Under the pieces are notes generated by a model. That model worked only from the letters and a program-made list of their open reading frames with translations, was not told where the DNA came from and did no database searches. A stretch of DNA of 34,736 nucleotides, taken from positions 1 through 34,736 of the forward strand of contig NZ_JEMA01000276.1 in assembly GCF_001589285.1 (NCBI RefSeq), written 5' to 3'. The stretch is from Sorangium cellulosum (GTDB lineage Bacteria; Myxococcota_A; Polyangia; Polyangiales; Polyangiaceae). Positions 13,945 through 21,626 of this stretch are shown here, piece by piece. The translations under genes and the position numbers were made by a program. Position 1 is the stretch's first letter; each line of letters starts with the position of its first letter.

Positions 13945-15444
13945 ATGAAGCGCAGAGTCTTTCTGAAGGGTGTTGCAGGCGCCGCGCTCGCGGCTCCGTT
14001 CCTTAGCTCGCTCCACGAGAAGGAGGTCAAGGCGCAGCCCGCGCCGGCGCCGAGGCGCGTGGTGATCTTCTACACGCACAACGGGTGCCTCACCAACCGC
14101 TGGTTCCCGAAGATCGAGAGCGGCCCCCTCGCGGCCGAGCACCTCGCGGGCACCACGCTGGCCGGGCTGACGCCGTTCGCGTCGAAGCTGCTGTTCCCGC
14201 GCGGCCTGAAGATGTTCAACTCCTACGCGGAGATCCAGACCATCGACCCGCACGATCAGGCGATGGGCTCGAAGCTCACCTGCGCGCTCATCAACGACGA
14301 CAAGACGCGGTACGCGACGTCCCACTCGCTCGACCACGAGATCGCCAGGCAGATCAACCCGGGCGGGGCGAGCCCGCTGGTGCTGTCGGTGGGGCCGTCG
14401 AGCACCAGCATCAAGGAGGTGCTGTCGTTCTCGGCGCCGAACACCGCCTTCCCGGCCGTGGTCAACCCGAAGACGGTGTACAACCAGCTCACCGGGCTGT
14501 TCGGGGGCGGGGCGATGACCGAGGGCGATTACCGCGTGCGGCGCGGGGAGAGCGCCATCGATCTCGTCCGGGAGGACCTCCGGAGCTACCAGTCGCTCAA
14601 CATGAGCAAGGCCGACCAGCGCCGGGTCAGCGACTGGCTCGATCTGCTCCGCAGCACCGAGCAGCAGCTCACCCCCGCGGCGTGCACCGACGCGACAGCG
14701 GCCACGATCGGCGTCACGGCCAGCGCGGTCAACGACGCCAGCTCGGGCGGCGGGTTCGGCGGCGGACTGACGACCTCGTTCACGGCCGGCGGGGACATGA
14801 TGATGAACCTCATCGCGCTGAGCATGATCTGCGACATGAACCGGTCGATCATCCTCGTGTATCCCGGCTACGTGACCTTCGGCTGGGACGGCATCCAGCA
14901 CGACGCCGACCACCACGGCCTCTCGCACCGGAACGGGTCGTTCCAGGTGGGCGGGACCTGCAAGAACGGCGTGCTCGACATGATCGCGGAGATCGACGCC
15001 TGGTACGCGAGCAAGTACGTGCGGCTCGTCACCCTGCTCGACAGCATCGTGGAGGGCGACGGCAAGCTGCTCGACAACACCGCCACGATGTGGCTCCCGG
15101 AGCTCGCCGACGGGAACGCCCACAACACGAACAACCTGCCGATCGTGATCGCCGGCAGCGCGGGGGGTTACCTCAAGCAGGGCCAGGTCGTGAACCTCGA
15201 GGGCAAGACGCTCGGCACCGGCAACAGCGAGGCGGACTGCACGGGCGACGACACAAGCGTCGGCTTCGGTACGGGCTCGAACACCGGCAACGTCCCCATC
15301 AACAAGCTCTATGTGACGCTGATGAACGCCGTCGGGTGCAAGGCCCCGGGCGGCGGGCCCGTCGAGACGTGGGGGCAGTTCGACAGCAGGAACGCGGACG
15401 CCGGCATCACCAAGCCGGGAGAGCTCACCGAGCTGAAGGCCTGA
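13945..15444 (+). CDS. DUF1552 domain protein, Tat-exported
   Basis: A 499-residue protein with a classical Tat leader (MKRRVFLKGVAGAALAAPF, twin arginine then FLK). The body matches DUF1552: RVVIFYTHNGCLTNRWFP near residue 40-57, later SLDHEIARQI and VLSVGPSSTS, a DADHHGLSHRN segment and LPIVIAGSAGGYLKQGQ near the C-terminus. The alkaline-phosphatase/sulfatase-like pattern of metal-type residues (THNG, HDADHHGLSH) suggests a hydrolase or metal-binding fold, but activity is not established. It nearly always follows a DUF1592 gene, as here (4-base gap, GGAG about 8 bases before the ATG), so the two probably form an exported redox or hydrolytic pair. Confidence 0.9.
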   Translation: MKRRVFLKGVAGAALAAPFLSSLHEKEVKAQPAPAPRRVVIFYTHNGCLTNRWFPKIESGPLAAEHLAGTTLAGLTPFASKLLFPRGLKMFNSYAEIQTIDPHDQAMGSKLTCALINDDKTRYATSHSLDHEIARQINPGGASPLVLSVGPSSTSIKEVLSFSAPNTAFPAVVNPKTVYNQLTGLFGGGAMTEGDYRVRRGESAIDLVREDLRSYQSLNMSKADQRRVSDWLDLLRSTEQQLTPAACTDATAATIGVTASAVNDASSGGGFGGGLTTSFTAGGDMMMNLIALSMICDMNRSIILVYPGYVTFGWDGIQHDADHHGLSHRNGSFQVGGTCKNGVLDMIAEIDAWYASKYVRLVTLLDSIVEGDGKLLDNTATMWLPELADGNAHNTNNLPIVIAGSAGGYLKQGQVVNLEGKTLGTGNSEADCTGDDTSVGFGTGSNTGNVPINKLYVTLMNAVGCKAPGGGPVETWGQFDSRNADAGITKPGELTELKA

Positions 15445-15453
15445 GCGCGCTCA
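15442..15453. terminator. 12-bp palindrome spanning both stop codons of convergent genes
   Basis: TGAGCGCGCTCA is a perfect palindrome. Its first three bases are the TGA of the DUF1552 gene and its last three are the TGA of the opposite-strand cysteine-cluster gene. The 6-base gap between the genes lies inside it. It may help end transcription from both sides, but the stem has no proper loop. Confidence 0.45.
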
Positions 15454-16389
15454 CGGATCCCGGCCAGACGCGCGGCCCAGCGCATCGATGGGCCGGCCCA
15501 GGCCGGGATCCTTGCCCTGGTCGGCGCCGCGCGCCGGCTCGAAGGGCCGTAGTCCGCGGAGCCACTCGGTGGCGAGCGATTCTGGCCCGGTCAGGAGCAG
15601 GTGCACGGCCGCGGTCAGCTCCAGGGGGCGCATGTCGAGGCGGAAGAGCTCGGAGAGGCCGAGCTGCAGACCGGCGCTGATGGCATGGAAGGCGCGGATC
15701 GGCTCCATGAACGAACGGCCCCCCAGGCCGCTCGCCAGGAACGCGGCGCGCGCCTCCGGGTCCCGCAGCCTTGTCGCGCACTCCCCCGCATCGAGCGAGT
15801 TCATTCCTCGGCAAGAGAGCGGCCGAACCTCGTAGATCGAGCACCTACCCGATTCGAGGAAAGGGCACGGGTGGTCGGGCGAGAACCGCTCTGTCGATGG
15901 CAGCTCGCGCGTCCTCTCGTGACAGTCGGACACGCGCCTCGCCACGCGCTCGAGGGCCGCGTCCGACAGGGCCCTCTTCAGGTGGTCGACGATCGCGAGC
16001 GCCTCCGGCGGCGTGACCCCGACCGCCTGATAGCAGCAGTGGTCACAGCCCGCCCTGCACGCCACCGCGCCGCCTGGCGCGCGCGCCAGGAGCCCCGCCG
16101 CGAGCCGCGACGTGGCCGCCATCGCGTTCCGCGCGAGCTCGATGGCGCCATCCACGCTCGGCTCCCCGCGCAGGACGGCATAGGCCGTATTCGCCGCGGC
16201 GGTCGCGACGTCGTTCTGCCACGCCTCCTGGAACACCGGGCTCCTGAGCGCAACGCGCTCCTGCCCGCTCGCCGGATCGCGATGGACAGTGAGGTGCACG
16301 CGGCCCGCGGCGTCCTTGTGGGCGTCGCGTCGACCGTTCTTTCCGGCCTTGCCGCGAGCAGGGCGCGCCTTGCTGTTCCTCTGCTTCAT
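15451..16389 (-). CDS. YkgJ family cysteine-cluster (zinc/iron-chelating domain) protein
   Basis: A 312-residue cytoplasmic protein. The CxxxCxxCC-type cluster is CRAGCDHCCYQAVGVTPPEA (about 110-130). The second metal-binding part is CPFLESGRCSIYEVRPLSCRGMNS (about 174-198), as in the YkgJ/PF03692 family, which binds zinc or iron-sulfur through these cysteines. The N-terminus is a Lys/Arg-rich tail (residues 1-30); the C-terminus after about 230 is variable and helical. No reaction is known. CAGGAG lies 9 bases before ATG 16389. It is convergent with the DUF1552 gene and divergent from the TPM gene (248-bp gap, in which no clear promoter was found). Confidence 0.88.
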   Translation of the reverse strand: MKQRNSKARPARGKAGKNGRRDAHKDAAGRVHLTVHRDPASGQERVALRSPVFQEAWQNDVATAAANTAYAVLRGEPSVDGAIELARNAMAATSRLAAGLLARAPGGAVACRAGCDHCCYQAVGVTPPEALAIVDHLKRALSDAALERVARRVSDCHERTRELPSTERFSPDHPCPFLESGRCSIYEVRPLSCRGMNSLDAGECATRLRDPEARAAFLASGLGGRSFMEPIRAFHAISAGLQLGLSELFRLDMRPLELTAAVHLLLTGPESLATEWLRGLRPFEPARGADQGKDPGLGRPIDALGRASGRDP

Positions 16390-16637
16390 GGTCGCCGGCT
16401 CCTGGAGAGTGGCTGCGGACCGCGCGTTCGACGAGGCGACAGACTACCAGAAGGGCGAACCGTCCACCATACCTCGAGGGCCGGGCGCGGTCTCCAGCCT
16501 CGAGGGAGCCAGAGCGCATCCATGACAGGATACGCTGTGGCCCCGTCGAGTACCGCCCTCCCGTCCCCCCGCCGGCCCCGCGTCGGATCCGGGCTGCGGT
16601 GTTGCTCTCCCCCTCGACCCGGGTTCTCTTCCGCCGG

Positions 16638-17918
16638 ATGAGCACAAGTCGAACGGGAGGGTGGCCTGGGGTGGTGGCGGTGGTGGGGCTTGGCCGCGGA
16701 GTGCGGCTCTTCCTCGCCGCCGCGCTCGGTGTGCTCGTGATGCTGTTCACAGCATCACCCGCGCTCGCGGCGCCGGCTGTGACGATCGAGGCCGCGGTGA
16801 ACGACCACGCGGGCGTGCTCACGCAGGCGGAGCGCGACGACCTCACACGGAAGCTCCACGCGCACCGCGAGAAGACCGGCGTGCAGATCGCGGTGCTGAT
16901 CGTGAAGACCACGGGCGGCGTGCCCATCGAGGATTACTCGCTGGAGGTCGCGGAGGCCTGGGGCGGGGGCACGAAGCAGCAGGACAACGGGGTCCTGTAC
17001 ACGCTCGCCATCGACGATCGGCGGATGCGCATCGAGGTGGGCTATGGCCTGGAGGACATCCTGACCGACGGCGTGTGCCGGGCGGTCCTCGACGACTCCC
17101 GCGACGACCTCCGGCGCTCGCGGTACGGCAGCGCCGCGCTCTTCGTGGTGGGCAGGTTGGTCGCCATCACGGCGGAAGAGAAGATGGGGCCGGGTGGGGC
17201 GATGGCGGTGCTCGGGTCGCCGTCGGAGCACGTCCTGGGGCGTTACGTCGCCCATTATACGCTGGGTGTGCTGTCGGGCCTCCTGCTCGGCTTCGTGGTC
17301 CGGCGCGGGCCGCGCTCCCCTGCGCAGCTTGGCGATGTCCAGCGGTACATGGTGGCGGCCCAGCGAGGGAAGCTGCTCAGCGCCGCCACGGCCATCCTCG
17401 CCTTCCTCATCATCCCAGGGCTCGCGGCGTTCGCGTCGGCCTGGGCTTACCGGGCGCGCTCCGAGGCTGCCGCCTCGACCTACCTGAGGACGCAGGCAGG
17501 CCCCCTCCTCGGCGTGATGCTCATCGCGACACTGATGGGCCTGGTCGCCGGACGGAGCCTCTTCCTGGAGAGAGGCTCGGAGGAACCCGAGATACGCCGC
17601 CTGAGGTTCTTCGGCCTCGCGCTCGCCATTGTCGTCCCGTTCGCCGCTGGTCTGTTCGGGTTCGTCGCCACCGAGGCGTCGCTCTTCTTGGCGCTGTACA
17701 TGTGCTTCCTGTTCGGCTTTTTCCCGGCCATGACCCTCCTGCCCGCCAGCGGCTCGGCAGCGTCCTCGGGCTCGTCCTCCGCCTCGAGCTCGGCCTCATC
17801 GTCGTCGCCCTCGTACTCCTCGCCTTCGTACTCCTCGTCCTCGTCGTCGTCCTCGAGCAGCGGTTACAGCGGCGGGGGCGGCTCCTTCGGAGGCGGCGGG
17901 GCGAGCTCGAGCTGGTAG
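16638..17918 (+). CDS. TPM domain membrane protein (YgcG-like)
   Basis: A 426-residue protein. The first part has a signal segment ending about ALAAPA (residues 1-45), then a TPM_phosphatase/YgcG domain (about 50-165) with NDHAGVLTQAERDDLTRKL, QIAVLIVKTTGG and RMRIEVGYGLEDILTD. After it come four to five hydrophobic segments (about 210-365) and a long serine-rich tail (about 373-415) ending GGGGSFGGGGASSSW, the glycine-rich close typical of TPM membrane proteins. The TPM domain is linked to envelope or photosystem maintenance; enzymatic activity is doubtful. ATG 16638 has a poor Shine-Dalgarno; ATG 16599 and nearby GTGs are alternatives. The stop codon overlaps the AGGAGGA that serves the next gene. 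Confidence 0.85.
   Translation: MSTSRTGGWPGVVAVVGLGRGVRLFLAAALGVLVMLFTASPALAAPAVTIEAAVNDHAGVLTQAERDDLTRKLHAHREKTGVQIAVLIVKTTGGVPIEDYSLEVAEAWGGGTKQQDNGVLYTLAIDDRRMRIEVGYGLEDILTDGVCRAVLDDSRDDLRRSRYGSAALFVVGRLVAITAEEKMGPGGAMAVLGSPSEHVLGRYVAHYTLGVLSGLLLGFVVRRGPRSPAQLGDVQRYMVAAQRGKLLSAATAILAFLIIPGLAAFASAWAYRARSEAAASTYLRTQAGPLLGVMLIATLMGLVAGRSLFLERGSEEPEIRRLRFFGLALAIVVPFAAGLFGFVATEASLFLALYMCFLFGFFPAMTLLPASGSAASSGSSSASSSASSSSPSYSSPSYSSSSSSSSSSGYSGGGGSFGGGGASSSW
17752..17866 (+). repeat. Low-complexity TCG/TCC serine-codon tract
   Basis: Inside the 3' part of the TPM gene, a run dominated by tcg/tcc codons encodes a serine-rich stretch with an internal duplication (PSYSS twice). Such tracts can slip in replication, so length may vary between strains. 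Confidence 0.7.
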
Positions 17919-17929
17919 GAGGAACGTCG

Positions 17930-18535
17930 GTGAAGACGCGCGAGACGGAGCTGGAAACAGCGCAATCGGAGAAGATCGATTACGAGGACGTCGACGAGGT
18001 GATCGCGCTCGCCGCGCGCCTCGCCGAGGCGGACAAGGATCGGCTCCGCATCGAGGATCTCGAGCGCGTCGGCGCCGAGCTCGAGATACCGCCGCACCAC
18101 GTGCGCCGGGCGGCGGAGGAGCTCGCAATGCGGAGGCAGCGCGAGGCGGCGCAGCAGCTCGCGGCGCGGCGGCGGCTCCGCTGGGCGGGCGCTGCCCTCG
18201 CGGCGATCGTCCTCGTGCTCGGCGGCGTCATCCTCTCGGCGCGCGCCTCGCTGGAGCAGGCGCGCGCCGAGGTGCAGCGCAGGAGGGCGCAGGTCGAGAA
18301 CGTTGTCGAGCGGCGGGAGCGCACCCGCGCGCGCCACGAGGGCGCGGCGCCCTCGCCCGAGCGCGACGCGGAGCTCGCCGGCGCGGACAACCGGGTGAGC
18401 ATCGAGCGCCGGCGCCACGACGAGGACGCCAGCGCGTACAACGCGCTCGCCTCGGGGCTCTCCGAGCAGCTCGCCGCGCGCCTCTTCGGCCTGCCGACGC
18501 GCGTGCCGCTCTCGAACGAGATCGACGCCCGGTAA
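17930..18535 (+). CDS. Single-pass membrane protein with coiled-coil part, partner of TPM protein
   Basis: A 201-residue protein of unknown family. An acidic N-terminal region (about 1-60) has a helix-rich pattern ALAARLAEADKDRLRIEDL and ELEIPPHHVRRAAEEL, as in small SHOCT-like or DUF1707-type N-terminal domains. One transmembrane helix follows (about 83-102, AGAALAAIVLVLGGVIL), then a long Arg/Glu-rich coiled coil (about 104-185). It starts with GTG 17930, 5 bases after an excellent AGGAGGAA that overlaps the TPM stop codon, so the two are translationally linked. The pairing suggests a shared envelope role; no function is claimed. Confidence 0.8.
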   Translation: MKTRETELETAQSEKIDYEDVDEVIALAARLAEADKDRLRIEDLERVGAELEIPPHHVRRAAEELAMRRQREAAQQLAARRRLRWAGAALAAIVLVLGGVILSARASLEQARAEVQRRRAQVENVVERRERTRARHEGAAPSPERDAELAGADNRVSIERRRHDEDASAYNALASGLSEQLAARLFGLPTRVPLSNEIDAR

Positions 18536-18552
18536 ACGCCAGGCAGCGCTCG

Positions 18553-18574
18553 TGGGGCCGACGCACCGACCCCA
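18553..18574. terminator. Weak hairpin between convergent genes
   Basis: TGGGG (18553-18557) pairs with CCCCA (18570-18574), with an inner CG/CG pair, 18 bases after the stop at 18535. A possible end of the TPM operon transcript; the 206-bp gap to the GrpB gene has nothing else of note. Confidence 0.3.
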
Positions 18575-18741
18575 TGAAGCGGTCGCGGCCGTCGACCGAC
18601 GCCCCTTCGCACCGGCGGCTCGCTCCAGCCCGGACCCTCGACGCGGCGAGCTACCTCTTTTCCGACGCTGCGTGCTTCATGCTCATGTAAACGCCGCCGC
18701 CTTTCGAGCTCATCCCGGGGCGCCACGTGCGCAATCGCCCG

Positions 18742-19344
18742 TCAGGGAATGAGGCCGTTCGCGCGGAACATCCGCTCGTAGATCGCACGAATCACCGGCT
18801 CCTTGTGCCTGTTGTAGTCCATCACCATGCCGCTCCCTGCCGAGATCTCGGATGCGGCCGCGAGCTTTGCCCGGCGATAGAGCTCGAGATCCTCCGGATG
18901 GTCGAGGAGCCACTGGCGGAACATCCGGTGGCGGATCACCTCCGGGCAGTCGGGGCCGAAAACATGCACGTTGCTGTCCGGATCGGCGAGCTTGAGGCAC
19001 CGGTGCTCGTGCCACTCTGGTTCGCGAATGATCAGCGTGAATCCGGCGAGAGAGAGAGCGGGGACGTACGAGAGCTCGTCGGCTGGATCGGCGACCGTGA
19101 GGTCGACGTCGATCGTCGGCTTGGCGGCCAGCCCGCGCACCGAGGTCGATCCGACGTGCTCGATCGCGAGCGCGGCGTCGCCGAGGGCGGCGCGGATCTT
19201 CTGCGCGACAACGTCGAACAGCCGCGGCCAGCGCTCGTCGTGATCGACGACGACGATCGGCGCCGGCTCCGGTGGGCCGCTCACCCACGGGCTCCGATCG
19301 GGCGCCGGCTCGTGGTGCTTCGTGATCTCCTCGGCGGTCGGCAC
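18742..19344 (-). CDS. GrpB family protein (UPF0157)
   Basis: A 200-residue protein of the GrpB/UPF0157 family, with a nucleotidyltransferase-like fold. Family motifs visible are PIVVVDHDERWPRLF (about 30-44), AIEHVGSTSVRGLAAKPTIDVDL (about 65-88, the HxGSTSVxGLxAKPxID signature) and HVFGPDCPEVIRHRMFRQWL. Molecular activity is not established. GTG 19344 was chosen because the family homology starts soon after. A TATACT hexamer lies 6 bases before it, so transcription would begin at or next to the GTG (leaderless). An upstream ATG at 19380 would run across that hexamer and add 12 residues. Confidence 0.88.
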   Translation of the reverse strand: MPTAEEITKHHEPAPDRSPWVSGPPEPAPIVVVDHDERWPRLFDVVAQKIRAALGDAALAIEHVGSTSVRGLAAKPTIDVDLTVADPADELSYVPALSLAGFTLIIREPEWHEHRCLKLADPDSNVHVFGPDCPEVIRHRMFRQWLLDHPEDLELYRRAKLAAASEISAGSGMVMDYNRHKEPVIRAIYERMFRANGLIP

Positions 19345-19385
19345 GAGGCGAGTATAGACAGGCCGCGCGCTGCGTCGCACGGAAA
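19345..19385 (-). promoter_or_regulatory. Possible leaderless promoter of GrpB gene
   Basis: On the minus strand TATACT (19351-19356 on the + numbering, 5/6 to TATAAT) ends 6 bases before GTG 19344. The hexamer at -35 distance (TGCGAC, 17-base spacing) is poor. A single hexamer match, hence the low score. Confidence 0.25.
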
Positions 19386-19408
19386 GCGGCGCGACGCCGA
19401 GACCGCGA

Positions 19409-19813
19409 TCAGCGGCGGCGCGGCACGGCGGCGAGGTAGGCGAGCAGCTCGTCCTCGCTGTCGCTGATCATGCGATCGATGCCGTCCTCGCGGGAGTGGC
19501 GCCGGACCTGGAGCGCCCCGGCGGAGGTCCCCACGAGGACGGCCACGCGCCCGAAGCCGCGCACCGCGGCCGTCCGCAGCCGCAGGGTCGCTTCCTCGAA
19601 TTTCGGATCGTTTCGCCCCGGAGCCGCCCGGATGTCGAGGAACAGCGACATCGCGCTCCGGTCCACCATGGCGAGCGCGTCGGTGACCGCCAGGCACTCC
19701 TGCTGGATCTGCTCCAGGGATTCGAACGGCTCGGCGGTGCGCGTGATCCTCACGACCTTCGTCGTGCGATCGACGGTCACGATGAAATGGGCGTTGCGCA
19801 GGAGCTCGATCAT
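19409..19813 (-). CDS. Hypothetical protein, 134 residues
   Basis: A small soluble protein with good codon bias and no recognised family. It reads as alternating strands and helices: FIVTVDRTTKVVRITRTAEPF (about 10-30), a helix EQIQQECLAVTDAL, then MSLFLDIRAAPGRNDPKFEE and GFGRVAVLVGTSAGALQVRR. The order beta-beta-helix-beta with an LxLDxR-type strand end is reminiscent of STAS/SpoIIAA-like folds, as in small myxobacterial regulators, but this is only pattern resemblance. No signal or membrane segment. Start ATG 19813; 64 bases upstream of the GrpB start, same strand, so possibly in one transcript. Confidence 0.7.
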   Translation of the reverse strand: MIELLRNAHFIVTVDRTTKVVRITRTAEPFESLEQIQQECLAVTDALAMVDRSAMSLFLDIRAAPGRNDPKFEEATLRLRTAAVRGFGRVAVLVGTSAGALQVRRHSREDGIDRMISDSEDELLAYLAAVPRRR

Positions 19814-19972
19814 CAGCGCTCTGCCAGTCTAGCGTGGAACCCCTCCCGGGCCGAGCGGCGGCGCGAGCCCGAACGCTCCACCGCGCGGCGCGGCCCGGGC
19901 CGGGCCGGGCGCCAGTAGCCTCCAGCACGAGGAGGCCAGCGCCGGCTCCGCGCACCGCACGATGGCGCGGCG

Positions 19973-20197
19973 GTGGCGCGAGAGGCTGCGCACCAGGCAG
20001 CGAACGCGGATCAGCGCGAGCAAACCGCGAAGCTCGCGGTTCAAGCGGGTGGCGATGTCCTCGCCCGCGAGGCGCTCGGCCGGAAGCGCGAGGCGCGCGC
20101 TCTTGCAGCGACGCTCGAGCTGCAGGCAACAACAATCTTCGCGGCGATGGAGGAGTACACGTCTGCACTGGCCGTCATCAAGGCATCGTCGCGTTGA
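19973..20197 (+). pseudogene. PspA/IM30-like coiled-coil fragment
   Basis: A 74-residue frame whose core, roughly AKLAVQAGGDVLAREALGRK followed by a REARAL-type helix, matches the central helix of PspA/IM30 (Vipp1) proteins, where an AxxALxxGxEDLAREALxRK pattern is characteristic. A normal PspA is about 220-230 residues. Here the N-terminal hairpin is missing (an in-frame stop lies at 19916-19918 and no PspA motif is readable before it), and the C-terminal part ends early. No Shine-Dalgarno precedes the GTG at 19973. Most likely a truncated relic, less likely a small coiled-coil protein. It lies in the otherwise empty stretch 19814-20212. Confidence 0.4.
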
Positions 20198-20212
20198 CGG
20201 GGGTCGTGCGCG

Positions 20213-21106
20213 TCACTCGGTGCTGCAGTCGGGCGCCGAGCTCGGGTCGGCCACCCACGCCGCGAGGCGCTGCGTTCCGGCGTCGCCCCACGCGTCGCGG
20301 ACGAGCTGATTCAGCCGGCACCACTCATGACGCGTCTGTTGAATGGCGAGCGACTTTGCCGCCTGATACTGCTCCGTGCGATCAGGCACTGAGCTCTTGT
20401 CCTTGTTGAGCTCGTCGTGCGTCATCGCGACAGGGGGCGGACAGTGGTCGCCCGGCTCGTAATCGACAGTGCCCGAGACGAGCCCAGGGGCCGTCGTCCG
20501 CCGGTGGCGGACCGTCACGACCGCGTACTCCGGGTACGCGGCGTCGTCGTCGCGAACCACGGTCGTCCCCTTCGGCTTGGCGCCCTGCACGACGACGAAG
20601 CCCGTCGACGGGATCGCGGAGTACGGCCTGAGCGGGGGGAACGCTGTGAGCGACTGGTCCACGAGGACGTCGCCGCCGAGCTCGACCCAGTTCGTGTGCG
20701 CGTAGAAGTCCTGTACCGCGTGAAGCGAATGGGAGAACGCCAGCATGGCCAGGGCATCTCCGTCCAGCAGCGCGATGCCCGGGCCGAGCGCCCGCACCGC
20801 CTCGGCTTGCTTCGCGCGGACGAAGGCGGCGCCTCCGCTGAAGTTGCAGTCATCGAAGTGGGCAGTATTGAGGAGCGCGAACTTCACGTCCGTGGCCACG
20901 TTCCCGGTGACCAGCGTGTGGAGCACGGCAGGCTTCAGGAACGCCAGCGCGGTGCGGGTGACGTCTTCGTGGTTCGCCTCCCCTGGCGCCGTCGAAAATT
21001 CATGGGCGCTCTCCTCGAGCGCCTCGGATGTTCCAGCTTCGCCGACGCAGCCGAGCATCAGCGCGAGACCCATGAAACCCGATCCGAGCAGAGCGTGTCG
21101 ATGCAT
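20213..21106 (-). CDS. Lipoprotein with Het-C / zinc-dependent phospholipase C-like fold
   Basis: A 297-residue lipoprotein: signal ending MLGC (Cys20), then an all-helical domain. Histidine/aspartate motifs resemble those of Het-C and zinc-dependent phospholipase C proteins: NHEDVTRTAL (about 45), NTAHFDDCNF (about 80-90) and SHSLHAVQDFYAHTNWVELGG (about 124-145). The HSLHxxQDFxAHxNWVE block is the strongest clue and corresponds to the H...H..D..H metal site of that superfamily. The last third (about 190-297) is not recognised and has three cysteines. A surface or periplasmic lipid- or phosphoester-acting role is possible, but the enzyme activity is inference. GCAGGA precedes ATG 21106. Confidence 0.75.
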   Translation of the reverse strand: MHRHALLGSGFMGLALMLGCVGEAGTSEALEESAHEFSTAPGEANHEDVTRTALAFLKPAVLHTLVTGNVATDVKFALLNTAHFDDCNFSGGAAFVRAKQAEAVRALGPGIALLDGDALAMLAFSHSLHAVQDFYAHTNWVELGGDVLVDQSLTAFPPLRPYSAIPSTGFVVVQGAKPKGTTVVRDDDAAYPEYAVVTVRHRRTTAPGLVSGTVDYEPGDHCPPPVAMTHDELNKDKSSVPDRTEQYQAAKSLAIQQTRHEWCRLNQLVRDAWGDAGTQRLAAWVADPSSAPDCSTE

Positions 21107-21626
21107 GTCCTGCGTGATTGCAAGGCTCGATCCAGGCGCGCGAGCTCAGCCTGGGTTGAGAGAATAACAATCGAGGAGCTTGCATGAATGCGATGGATCC
21201 GGATGAGGGCACCTCGTCAGCCGCCGTGACAATCCACGCGCGGGCTGCACATGTGCCCCATTGCGGCATTTCGCCACGCGCTCTCGCGCAGGACGCTTGT
21301 TGACCAAGGCACCTTTCAGCGCGGCCTCACCGGCGCTCCGGCGTGATGGCGAGGGAGATTTCCCCGGAATGAGGCCCGGCGGCGGTGCGCACGCGCGCGC
21401 ACACGGGGAGTCGATGTCCGGTCCGGTGCCCCCCGGGCGAGCAGCAGCGGGGCCCTCCGCTCCACGTCGACGCCGAGCGAACCGCGGGACAGCGCCGGGA
21501 GCTCTCCGGCCTCACAGGGTGGGATGTGCACCGTCAAGCACGTGCACGTCGGGAACGGTGGCGCAGCAGGTCGCCCTGGCTTACCATCGAGGTCGTGCCC
21601 AGCCGCTTGCGACAGCGAGAGCGTCG
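21107..21626. other. Gene-free spacer with alternating purine-pyrimidine run
   Basis: About 520 bases between the divergent Het-C-like lipoprotein and GNAT genes. No convincing ORF. A 20-bp perfectly alternating purine-pyrimidine stretch (21385-21404, gtgcgcacgcgcgcgcacac) could adopt Z-form and also contains GTGCGC...GCGCAC. Promoters must lie here, but none could be placed with confidence. Confidence 0.5.

Noticed and set aside
17752..17866. Serine tract as evidence of frameshift or error
   Set aside because: Serine/glycine-rich tails are normal in TPM membrane proteins and the expected glycine-rich terminus follows in frame.
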